The notes beneath the pieces were generated by a model. That model did not search any database, was not told where the DNA came from, and worked only from the letters and a program-made list of their open reading frames with translations. A program made the position numbers and the translations under genes. A DNA stretch of 51,387 nt, taken from positions 1 through 51,387 of the forward strand of contig JAGXSV010000026.1 of assembly GCA_018333605.1 (NCBI GenBank), written 5' to 3'. Positions 44,984 to 51,387 of this stretch are shown here, in pieces (position 1 is the stretch's first letter; each line of letters begins with the position of its first letter). Source of the DNA: Hydrogenophaga sp. Lineage in GTDB: Bacteria > Pseudomonadota > Gammaproteobacteria > Burkholderiales > Burkholderiaceae_C.

Positions 44984-46660
44984 ATGAAGCAAGGCCTGTC
45001 CCTGCGTGTTTCGCAGCATCTGGCGCTCACGCCGCAGTTGCAGCAGTCGATCCGGCTGCTTCAACTGTCCACGCTGGAAATGGCGCAGGAAGTCGAGCAG
45101 ATGCTTGATGAAAACCCGTTTCTGGAGCGCACCGAGGACATGGCCGACCGGGAGGCTTTCGGGCTGGAGCAGACCGACGCGCCCGTGAGTGCGGGGGAAC
45201 AGATCGTCGACGCCGCGCAAACGGTGTCCGAGGTGGGGGCGCTGGCGCCGGAGTACGACGGCCCGATGTCGGACCGCGTGCCGGCCACCGAGATCGCGTC
45301 CGACAGCACGCCAGGTGAGGAGCTTGAAGGCCGGCTGGACGGCGCCACGCCGGTGGAAGAAAGCTGGGAAGGCGACGGCACGGTGGAAATGGCGCCCGAT
45401 GACAGCGAGTGGGGCGGTGACGCCCCGGCGCGCAACAGCGGCTCGGGCGACGACGACGAAACCGCCACCGCGGCCGACCTGGCGCGCGTTCCCGTCAGCC
45501 TGCAAGACCATTTGCACGACCAGGCGCGCTGCCTGCGCCTGAGCGATGAAGACCGCGCCGCGCTCTATTTCCTGATCGAGTCGCTCAACGACGACGGCTA
45601 CCTGGAAGACCGCTTGAGCGACCTGGCCAGCGCCTGGCTGAGCTTGTCCAGCCCGGGCGTGCTGATGGCCGGCCCCGAAACCGCGGAAGACCCGGAACAG
45701 CTGGAAGCGCGCGAGGCCCTGGAGCAGCGTCTGACCATGGCCCTGCATTTGCTGCAGCACATGGAGCCGGCCGGCGTGGGCGCCCGCGACCTGGGCGAAT
45801 GCCTTCGCCTGCAGATTGAGGACATGCGCAACAGCCCCGAGGCCCGCGCCGCCCTGGCCATTTGCAAGCAGCCGCTGGAGCTGATGGCCAAGCGCGATGT
45901 GAAGCGCCTGTGTGCGCTGTGTGGCATTGACGACGAAACCGCCCGCGCCGCGCTGGCCCTCATTGCGCGGCTCGAGCCCAAGCCCGGCCGCCGCTTCGTG
46001 GACGTGGAGCGCAACGTGGTGGTGCCCGACGTGATCGTGACCCGCGCCGGACGCGGTTTCAAGGTGCAGCTCAACGCCGAGGTGATGCCGCGCCTGCGCG
46101 TGCACGACGTGTACGCCAACGCCATGCGCGGCAACCGCGGCGGGCGCGACGGTGGCGCCAGCGGCGAAGCCGGCCACGCCGCCATGCAGCAGCGGCTGCA
46201 AGAAGCGCGCTGGTTCATCAAGAACATCCAGCAGCGCTTTGACACCATCCTGCGCGTGTCCTCGGCCATCGTCGAGCGCCAGCGCAACTTCTTCATGCAC
46301 GGCGAACTCGCCATGCGCCCGCTGGTGCTGCGCGAGATTGCCGACGAATTGGGTCTGCACGAATCCACCATCAGCCGCGTGACCACTGCCAAGTACATGG
46401 CCACGCCGTTTGGCACCTACGAACTCAAGTATTTCTTTGGCTCCTCGCTGGGCACCGAAACCGGCGGCAACGCGTCGAGCACCGCGGTGCGCGCGCTGCT
46501 CAAGCAGTTCATTGCGGCCGAAGAACCCGCCAAGCCGCTGTCTGACAACCAGCTTTCCGACCTGCTCAAAGAGCAGGGTATTGAATGCGCGCGGCGCACC
46601 GTGGCCAAGTACCGCGAAGCGCTGCGCATTGCACCCGCGAACCTCCGGAAAGCCCTCTGA
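44984..46660 (+). CDS. rpoN: RNA polymerase sigma-54 factor
   Basis: Alternative sigma factor for nitrogen, flagellar and other enhancer-dependent genes; 558 residues, longer than the usual 480-500. Region I is MKQGLSLRVSQHLALTPQLQ and following Gln/Leu-rich helix. Region II is an unusually long acidic stretch at about residues 50-165. The core-binding and DNA-binding parts are intact, with helix-turn-helix LVLREIADELGLHESTISRV and the RpoN box ARRTVAKYRE. ATG 44984 is chosen because region I begins there. The palindromic repeats lie between it and lptB. Confidence 0.96.
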   Translation: MKQGLSLRVSQHLALTPQLQQSIRLLQLSTLEMAQEVEQMLDENPFLERTEDMADREAFGLEQTDAPVSAGEQIVDAAQTVSEVGALAPEYDGPMSDRVPATEIASDSTPGEELEGRLDGATPVEESWEGDGTVEMAPDDSEWGGDAPARNSGSGDDDETATAADLARVPVSLQDHLHDQARCLRLSDEDRAALYFLIESLNDDGYLEDRLSDLASAWLSLSSPGVLMAGPETAEDPEQLEAREALEQRLTMALHLLQHMEPAGVGARDLGECLRLQIEDMRNSPEARAALAICKQPLELMAKRDVKRLCALCGIDDETARAALALIARLEPKPGRRFVDVERNVVVPDVIVTRAGRGFKVQLNAEVMPRLRVHDVYANAMRGNRGGRDGGASGEAGHAAMQQRLQEARWFIKNIQQRFDTILRVSSAIVERQRNFFMHGELAMRPLVLREIADELGLHESTISRVTTAKYMATPFGTYELKYFFGSSLGTETGGNASSTAVRALLKQFIAAEEPAKPLSDNQLSDLLKEQGIECARRTVAKYREALRIAPANLRKAL

Positions 46661-46743
46661 CCGATGGAGCGTTCGGCGTGGTGCGTTGAGCGCCAGGCAC
46701 CCCTCTCGCTCGCTCGAACCTCAACGCTGAACGCCCCACCGCC

Positions 46744-48090
46744 ATGAACCAACTCAAACTCTTCCTCCCCTGCGCCGCTGGCGTGGAGGACATGCTGGCC
46801 GCCGAGGTGCAGCGCATCACCAACGAACCGCTGGCCTTCAAGGCGCGCGGTGGTGTGGGCCTGAAGGCCTCGTGGCGCGACGCCATGCGGCTGAACCTGC
46901 ACAGCCGACTCTCCCAGCGCGTGCTGGTGCAGCTGTGGCACGGCGGCTACCGCAGCGAGCAAGACCTGTACAACGCGGCCAGCGAAATCGCCTGGGAAAT
47001 CTGGTTCACGCCGCAGCAGACCATCAAGGTCGAGATCACGGCGCAGCACAGCCCGCTGACCAGCCTCAACTTCGCCGCGCTCAAGATCAAGGACGCCATC
47101 TGCGACCGCTTTCGCGACAAGCGCGGCGAGCGCCCCAGCGTGGACACCACCTGGCCCGACGTGCGCATCTACGCGCACGTCACCACCGAAGAACTCACGC
47201 TCTACATCGACACCTCGGGCGAGCCGCTGTTCAAGCGCGGCTGGCGCGAAGACAAGGGCGACGCGCCGTTGAAGGAAACGCTGGCCGCAGCCATGATCGC
47301 CGCCACCGGCTGGAACGGCGGTGAGGCTGAAACGCTGGACGCCATCACCCCGCTGTACGACCCTTGCTGCGGCAGCGGCACGGTGGTGATCGAGGCCGCG
47401 CAGATCGCGCTCAACATCCCACCCGGCATGCTGCGCCGCTTCGCATTTGAAAAGATGCTGCCGTATCAGCCGCACGTGTGGACCGCCATCCAGGACGAAG
47501 CCGAGCGCGACATGCGCGACTGGCCCGAGGGCCATGCACCCATCGTGTTCGGCAGCGACGTGTCGTTTCGCATGGTTGACTTTGCCCAGCGCAACGCCGA
47601 GCGCGCGGGTGTGGCCCACGCGGTGGAGCTGCGTGGTGGTGATGCCTTGCAACGCATGCCGCCCACAGCGAAGCCCGGTGTGCTGCTGCTCAACCCACCC
47701 TATGGCGAGCGCATCGCGGCGGCCGGCGTGGCCGGTCAAAGTTCGGAAGATCGCGCGAGCGCCCGTGCCCAGCGCATGGCGCCGCGCGCCCCGCGCACGT
47801 TCACCGCCGGCCAGGCCGCGCCACCCGCGCCGGGCCTCGGGCGCGAGAGTGCGCAGATGGCCGACGGCGGCGACGGCAGCGAGTTCTTCCAGCAACTCGC
47901 TGCGCACTGGAAAACCCACTACGCCGGCTGGAGCGCCTGGTTGCTCACACCCGACCTCAAGCTGCCCGGCAAGATGCGTTTCAAGGAATCGCGCCGTGTA
48001 CCGCTGTGGAACGGCCCGATCGAATGCCGGCTGTTCCGCTTTGACCTCACCGCAAGGCGCACGCCAGACGCTGCTCCGCCCGCAGCATGA
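46744..48090 (+). CDS. rlmL: THUMP-domain class I rRNA methyltransferase, RlmL-like
   Basis: 448-residue enzyme resembling the N-terminal (RlmL) half of E. coli RlmKL, which methylates guanosine 2445 of 23S rRNA. The N-terminal ferredoxin-like and THUMP region is at about residues 1-160. The SAM-binding motif is LYDPCCGSGTVVIEAAQIAL, and the catalytic NPPYGER is at 317-323. An Ala/Pro-rich insert (about residues 330-370) is unusual. The RlmK half is absent. Its stop overlaps the PIN gene start. Confidence 0.88.
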   Translation: MNQLKLFLPCAAGVEDMLAAEVQRITNEPLAFKARGGVGLKASWRDAMRLNLHSRLSQRVLVQLWHGGYRSEQDLYNAASEIAWEIWFTPQQTIKVEITAQHSPLTSLNFAALKIKDAICDRFRDKRGERPSVDTTWPDVRIYAHVTTEELTLYIDTSGEPLFKRGWREDKGDAPLKETLAAAMIAATGWNGGEAETLDAITPLYDPCCGSGTVVIEAAQIALNIPPGMLRRFAFEKMLPYQPHVWTAIQDEAERDMRDWPEGHAPIVFGSDVSFRMVDFAQRNAERAGVAHAVELRGGDALQRMPPTAKPGVLLLNPPYGERIAAAGVAGQSSEDRASARAQRMAPRAPRTFTAGQAAPPAPGLGRESAQMADGGDGSEFFQQLAAHWKTHYAGWSAWLLTPDLKLPGKMRFKESRRVPLWNGPIECRLFRFDLTARRTPDAAPPAA

Positions 48091-48542
48091 ACACCGCTGA
48101 ACCGGTGACGATGGTGCTCGACACCAACGTCGTGCTCGACCTCTTCGTCTACGAAGACCCGGCCACGCTGGCGCTGCGTGCGGCCCTGGCCGACCCGCAC
48201 ACCTGCTGGCTGGCCACGCCCGAAATGCGCGAAGAACTGAAGCGCGTGCTGGCCTATCCACAGGTGGACAAACGCCTGGCGGCCCGGTCACTGACCGCGG
48301 AGGCCGTGCTCGCCGCCTTCGACGCCCGTGCGCAACTCGCCGACACCGCACCCAAAGCACCCTACGTCTGCAAAGACGCCGACGACCAGAAGTTCATCGA
48401 CCTCGCCGTGGCGCACACCGCCGTGCTGCTGAGCAAAGACAAAGCCGTGCTGTGCATGGCCAGGCGCCTGGCCAGGCTCGGCGTGAGCGTGAGCCGCCAG
48501 TGGCTGCCCGCCACCATTCAACCCCAACCCATCACCCCATGA
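48087..48542 (+). CDS. PIN-domain protein, putative toxin-type nuclease
   Basis: 151 residues of the COG1569-like PIN family. Acidic active-site residues appear in VLDTNVVLDLF, in REELKRVLAYPQ, and in CKDADDQKFIDLAV, before LLSKDK. Such proteins are often annotated as toxins, but no antitoxin gene is adjacent: the neighbours are rlmL, which it overlaps (ATGA), and the glutaredoxin-like gene, which overlaps its stop. A housekeeping RNA-processing role coupled to rlmL is equally possible. Confidence 0.85.
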   Translation: MNTAEPVTMVLDTNVVLDLFVYEDPATLALRAALADPHTCWLATPEMREELKRVLAYPQVDKRLAARSLTAEAVLAAFDARAQLADTAPKAPYVCKDADDQKFIDLAVAHTAVLLSKDKAVLCMARRLARLGVSVSRQWLPATIQPQPITP

Positions 48543-48931
48543 AAACCATCGTCCGCGCCTTCTTCAGAACCCTGCGCACCGTGCTCGGCCCGTTCATGCT
48601 GCTGAAAGAGCGCCTCACCCAGCCGCGCGGCGTGGTGCGCGATCCCGCCGCACAAACCACCGTCAACCTGCAGTGCCAGAACCTCGCGCTGTACCAGTTC
48701 AGCACCTGCCCCTTCTGCATCAAGGTGCGGCAGGAAATGCGGCGCCTCTCGCTGCCCATCGAGCAGCGCGACGCCCAGCACAATGTGGCGAACCGTGCCG
48801 AACTGCTGCAAGGCAGCGGCGCCACCAAGGTGCCTTGCCTAAAGATCACCGACGCGGCCGGCCAGAGCCAGTGGCTCACCGACTCCAACGCGATCGTGGC
48901 CTACCTGCGCGGGCGGTTCGCCAAGGTCTGA
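48539..48931 (+). CDS. Glutaredoxin-like protein with N-terminal extension
   Basis: 130 residues. A basic, partly hydrophobic N-terminus (about 1-45) is followed by a glutaredoxin/GST-N fold: LALYQFSTCPFCIKVRQEMR with the CPFC redox site, then the cis-Pro loop TKVPCLKI and WLTDSNAIVAYL for glutathione binding. Last gene of the rlmL-PIN-grx overlap chain. Probably a glutathione-dependent thiol oxidoreductase. Confidence 0.87.
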   Translation: MKTIVRAFFRTLRTVLGPFMLLKERLTQPRGVVRDPAAQTTVNLQCQNLALYQFSTCPFCIKVRQEMRRLSLPIEQRDAQHNVANRAELLQGSGATKVPCLKITDAAGQSQWLTDSNAIVAYLRGRFAKV

Positions 48932-48951
48932 TCGACCCGCACTTGGGGAGG

Positions 48952-49188
48952 CTAGCCCGCCAGCAAGCCGGCGCTCACTTCGGCGGCATCGGGCCGCTCA
49001 AAAACCATGTTGTGCTGCGCCGTCAGCGGCCCGCCGCCCGGCTCCACCTCGCCCGAGATGGTGGTGCCCACGGCCTTGAATTTCCACACCGCGCCGATGC
49101 GCTTCAAATAGCCCACGTGCTGTCCGGCAGCGTCCAGCACAGCGAACACGCCCTCGTTCACGGGTTTGAGGCTCAGGGGCAGATTCAT
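48952..49188 (-). CDS. Small hypothetical protein coupled to the integron integrase
   Basis: 78 residues from ATG 49188 ([20 protein letters not shown], then [18 protein letters not shown]). The pattern suggests a compact beta-sheet protein; no membrane segment or signal peptide. The family is not recognised. The ATG overlaps the intI stop (ATGA), so it would be translated by ribosomes finishing IntI and induced with it. An in-frame ATG at 49209 lies inside intI. Confidence 0.6.
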   Translation of the reverse strand: MNLPLSLKPVNEGVFAVLDAAGQHVGYLKRIGAVWKFKAVGTTISGEVEPGGGPLTAQHNMVFERPDAAEVSAGLLAG

Positions 49189-50201
49189 GCGGCCGACCCT
49201 TCGGTGCACAGCGCGTCCAGCGGGCTGGCCGTTGCGCCTGCTGCCATCTTCAGCACGTGCGTGTAGATCATCGTCGTGGAAACGTCACTGTGACCGAGTA
49301 ACTCTTGCACCGTGCGGATGTCGGTGCCCGCCTGCAACAGATGGGTGGCGAACGCGTGGCGCAGGGTGTGGACAGATACCGGCTTGCAAATGCCCGCTTG
49401 GGTCACCGCCTTTTTGATCGCGCGTTGCAAGCGCTCTTCAAACAAGTGGTGGCGCCGTTCCACACCCGAGCGCGGGTCCACCGAGAAAGAAGGCGACGGA
49501 AACAGCCAGAACCAAGCCCAGGTCTGGCCCACCTTGGGGTATTTCTGTTCCAGCGCATGCGGCGTTTCAACGCCACCGCGCTGTGCTTGGCGATCGGCGC
49601 CCCAAACCGCCCGCGCACGCAACAACTGCTCATGCAAAGCTGGGGCCAGCGACCTCGGCAGCATCACCACCCGGTCTTTGCCCCCCTTGGCTTCCCGCAC
49701 GATGATGACCTGACGATCAAAGTCCACATCTTTGATGCGCAGGCGCAAACCCTCCATCAAGCGCATGCCCGTGCCGTACAGCAGCTTGGCCAACAGCGCC
49801 AACTCGCCCTCCAGAAATTGAAACATCGAAGCGACTTCTTCGCGGGTCAAAACACTGGGTATCCGCCGCTTTTGCGTTGGCCGGTTGATGCCATCGAGCC
49901 AGGGCAAGTCCATCCCCAGCACCTCGCGGTACAGGAACAACAAGGCACTGAGCGCCTGGTTGTGGGTGGACGCGGAAACCTGGCGCTCTGTCGCGAGCAT
50001 GGTCAGAAACGCCTCGACCTCTGCCGCCCCCATCTCGCGCGGGTGTTGCATGACGCCGCCCCGTCCGTGCCAGCGGATGAAAAACCGTACCCAATGCAAG
50101 TAGGCCTTTTCGGTCTGAAGGCTATAGTGCAGATACCGGATGCGCTCCCGAACCTGATCCAGCAGACGGGTGGAGCGCAAAACAGGTGTGCCGGGTTTCA
50201 T
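49185..50201 (-). CDS. intI: Integron integrase (IntI-type tyrosine recombinase)
   Basis: 338-residue site-specific recombinase that inserts and excises gene cassettes at attI and attC sites. Catalytic residues are Arg147 ([10 protein letters not shown]), His278 and Arg281 (HTLRH), His304 (LLGHSDVS) and Tyr313 (TTMIYTH). The feature separating IntI from other tyrosine recombinases is the additional region at about 215-255 ([20 protein letters not shown], then [12 protein letters not shown]). The N-terminus [20 protein letters not shown] resembles IntI1. It is divergent from the cassettes, as expected. All catalytic residues are intact, so it is probably active. Confidence 0.96.
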   Translation of the reverse strand: MKPGTPVLRSTRLLDQVRERIRYLHYSLQTEKAYLHWVRFFIRWHGRGGVMQHPREMGAAEVEAFLTMLATERQVSASTHNQALSALLFLYREVLGMDLPWLDGINRPTQKRRIPSVLTREEVASMFQFLEGELALLAKLLYGTGMRLMEGLRLRIKDVDFDRQVIIVREAKGGKDRVVMLPRSLAPALHEQLLRARAVWGADRQAQRGGVETPHALEQKYPKVGQTWAWFWLFPSPSFSVDPRSGVERRHHLFEERLQRAIKKAVTQAGICKPVSVHTLRHAFATHLLQAGTDIRTVQELLGHSDVSTTMIYTHVLKMAAGATASPLDALCTEGSAA

Positions 50202-50207
50202 GGCTGC

Positions 50208-50236
50208 TTTATACCTGTGTTTAAAACCAGTAGCAA
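50208..50236 (-). promoter_or_regulatory. intI promoter with a LexA (SOS) box in its spacer
   Basis: On the minus strand: -35 TTGCTA (50236-50231), a 17-base spacer and -10 TATAAA (50213-50208). The spacer contains CTGGTTTTAAACACAG (50230-50215), which fits the LexA consensus CTG-N10-CAG. Integron integrases are known to be SOS-regulated in several classes. The predicted transcription start falls about on the intI ATG, implying a leaderless or nearly leaderless message. Confidence 0.8.
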
Positions 50237-50287
50237 GCCTCTAAACCCTTGATTTTTAGATGTTTTTGGAGAATTTCGTGACCAGAA

Positions 50288-50342
50288 TATCCCGCACCGT
50301 CCAGCTTATCCCGCAGGTTCTGCGGGATACATTACGTTAGGC
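50288..50342 (+). other. attI recombination site of the integron
   Basis: The core site GTTAGGC is at 50336-50342, and recombination would cut after its G. Upstream are two direct copies of TATCCCGCA (50288-50296 and 50307-50315) and one inverted copy TGCGGGATA (50321-50329), candidate IntI binding sites as in attI1. The site is placed between intI and the first cassette, as in known integrons. The left boundary is uncertain. Confidence 0.8.
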
Positions 50343-50357
50343 CGCACAACTCACACT

Positions 50358-50954
50358 ATGCCGAACACGCCCATTGATCAAATTCGCACCGCGCTGGCTG
50401 AAGTGCGCGGGTCCGGTCAAACCGCTGTTGATATTGCTGCGTTGCTCACGTTTCTCGACTCGGTTGAAGCAGATGCTCCGGCAGATGCGGAGATCAGAAA
50501 GCTCAATCACGATTCACAGTTGACCCAGTATAAGGCCGAGCACGAACGCCATTTAGCCTACTACAAGGCCAGCACAGATGCAGAGCAGGAAATGTTTAAG
50601 TCGGTCATTGAAACGGCCAAGACCGCCTTGTCCACAAGTATCCTCGTAAACGGCGGCGCCACCGTTGCCCTGCTGGCCTTTCTCGGCAACCTACTGGCAA
50701 AGTCTCAACCGGCTGCTGCCGCAATGCAGGCGGCGCTAAATGTATCAATAATTTGCTTTGCGCTCGGCGTCTTGCTAGGCGCTGCCGCTACTGGCACTAC
50801 GTATTGCGCACAATACTGCTATCACCGCGACTTTCGGCGCTCGGCCGTAACCTTTCATGTTCTCACCGTCGTACTCATCCTCTCAACGTATATTGCATTC
50901 GCCTCAGGTCTCATTGGCGCTTACCATGCGTTCCTTCCGCGCGGTGCGGCCTAA
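50358..50954 (+). CDS. Integron cassette 1: unknown membrane protein
   Basis: 198 residues of unknown function. The N-terminal 95 residues are hydrophilic and probably helical or coiled (LNHDSQLTQYKAEHERHLAY). Three hydrophobic segments follow (about 95-115, 123-146 and 165-188), the first in SILVNGGATVALLAFLGNLL. The gene begins 15 bases after the attI core, and its TAA stop lies inside the R' box of the attC site. No strong ribosome site is seen. Similar membrane proteins of unknown function occur in accessory DNA; a defence role is speculation. Confidence 0.8.
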   Translation: MPNTPIDQIRTALAEVRGSGQTAVDIAALLTFLDSVEADAPADAEIRKLNHDSQLTQYKAEHERHLAYYKASTDAEQEMFKSVIETAKTALSTSILVNGGATVALLAFLGNLLAKSQPAAAAMQAALNVSIICFALGVLLGAAATGTTYCAQYCYHRDFRRSAVTFHVLTVVLILSTYIAFASGLIGAYHAFLPRGAA

Positions 50955-51077
50955 CCCCTCGCTCAAGCGGAGCGCCAACGGCAGGCCACCAGGCCCGGGC
51001 CGTTGGTACTCGGTGCATTTTCACCGGCCCGGGCCTGGCGTCCTGCCGCTGCCGCCCGCTTAGCTCGAACGTTAGGC
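50949..51077 (+). other. attC site of cassette 1 (129 bp)
   Basis: R' GCCTAAC (50949-50955) is complementary to R'' GTTAGGC (51071-51077). Inside them, CTCAAGCGG near 50962 can pair imperfectly with CCGCTTAG near 51056, giving the bulged inner boxes typical of attC. The centre contains a perfect 14-bp stem, 50989-51002 with 51025-51038, closing a 22-base loop. Recombination after the G of R'' would excise a 735-bp circle (50337-51071). Confidence 0.92.
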
Positions 51078-51082
51078 ATCAC

Positions 51083-51205
51083 ATGGCACACACTGTACTG
51101 TTCCCACAGTCGAAGACCGAATACCGCACTCCGTTGCTATTCAACCTTTCCACACTTTCCCGGGATATTCCTTGGCACATTTGGAACGAGAAAAATGAAG
51201 ATTGA
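51083..51205 (+). CDS. Integron cassette 2: short leading ORF
   Basis: 40 codons (MAHTVLFPQSKTEYRTPLLF... to NEKNED), starting five bases after the attC of cassette 1. The family is not recognised. Its last 11 bases overlap the start of the next ORF in another frame, so it may serve mainly to deliver ribosomes to that ORF. Confidence 0.45.
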   Translation: MAHTVLFPQSKTEYRTPLLFNLSTLSRDIPWHIWNEKNED

Positions 51206-51387
51206 CTATAGTCCGTCATTATTTCGAGAAATTGCGAACCTTGCTCTCGATGAAATCGTCCAAGTTGAAAATAGAAAGGGGATAAAAACCACGATCCACG
51301 TCCGCGATATAACCAAGCTTTCTTGGCATGAACTTCAACTATTGATGCCCGAAGGATCCGATTCCTTTACAAAGAAAGCTCTCTTGT
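51195..51387 (+). CDS. Integron cassette 2: unknown protein, runs off the window
   Basis: From ATG 51195 the frame stays open to the last base, giving 64 residues (MKIDYSPSLFREIANLALDE, then GIKTTIHVRDITKLSWHELQ). Base composition is clearly more AT-rich than the flanking chromosome, consistent with acquisition as a cassette from another source. The family is not recognised. The 3' part and its attC lie beyond the window. Confidence 0.6.
   Translation, partial: MKIDYSPSLFREIANLALDEIVQVENRKGIKTTIHVRDITKLSWHELQLLMPEGSDSFTKKALL

Noticed and set aside
44384..44987. Open frames with repeated RSAGPPQARSAPLGG-type peptides
   Set aside because: They are translations of the 84-bp repeat array, whose period is a multiple of three, and appear on both strands. 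No ribosome site or domain supports them.
46683..46727. Inverted repeat GCGTTGAG/CTCAACGC before rlmL
   Set aside because: The arms are only 8 bp with a 29-base loop, so chance occurrence is likely. No regulatory function can be supported.
48087..48542. Toxin-antitoxin system
   Set aside because: Only the PIN protein is present. Both neighbours overlap it and are an rRNA methyltransferase and a glutaredoxin-like protein, with no antitoxin candidate.

Overview
The window is GC-rich bacterial chromosome, almost fully coding. Its gene content and order (leuS-lptE-holA, gshA/gshB, argS-SPOR-dsbA, lptA-lptB-rpoN), its LIV-type uptake operon and its style of intergenic repeats point to a betaproteobacterium of the Comamonadaceae, perhaps Hydrogenophaga-like. 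That placement comes from recognising protein families by eye; no search was run.

Layout. 1-4279: end of leuS, then lptE and holA. 4292-12800: a catabolic block with an AraC-type regulator divergent from a complete branched-chain-type ABC transporter (binding protein, livH, livM, livG, livF) and an aldehyde dehydrogenase, followed by a rhodanese and a truncated metallo-beta-lactamase-fold gene. 12945-19486: proA, gshA, kup, a decayed membrane-protein remnant, gshB and a DUF2132 gene, closed by a clear terminator. 19753-26917: accessory genes, including a broken SMR efflux gene, a class II glutamine amidotransferase, an MFS exporter, a CWC protein, two multiheme cytochromes c and a crotonase. 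27039-33415: malate synthase G, a haloacid dehalogenase, a CoA-transferase/HMG-CoA-lyase-like pair and a LysR regulator. 34289-39690: a lysine module with davB (lysine 2-monooxygenase), davA (5-aminovaleramidase), a LysE-type exporter and a divergent ArgP/LysG regulator. 39733-48931: argS, a SPOR protein, dsbA, lptA, lptB, an 84-bp tandem repeat array, rpoN, an RlmL-like rRNA methyltransferase, a PIN protein and a glutaredoxin-like protein.

The most striking region is the right end (48952-51387). It is a chromosomal integron: an IntI-type tyrosine recombinase gene on the minus strand, a promoter whose spacer is filled by a LexA-type SOS box, an attI-like site, one complete gene cassette (an unknown membrane protein) closed by a 129-bp attC site, and the start of a second, more AT-rich cassette that runs off the window. 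A small unknown ORF is translationally coupled to the 3' end of intI.

Repeats are the second theme. A family of GC-rich palindromic elements (CCCCCACGCT...GCCCCCC-A/G-AGGGGGC...) sits directly behind stop codons inside operons: two 90-bp units between livH and livM, and four and a third 84-bp units between lptB and rpoN. Related hairpins follow the ABC binding-protein gene and precede rpoN. No rRNA, tRNA, CRISPR array or insertion sequence was seen.
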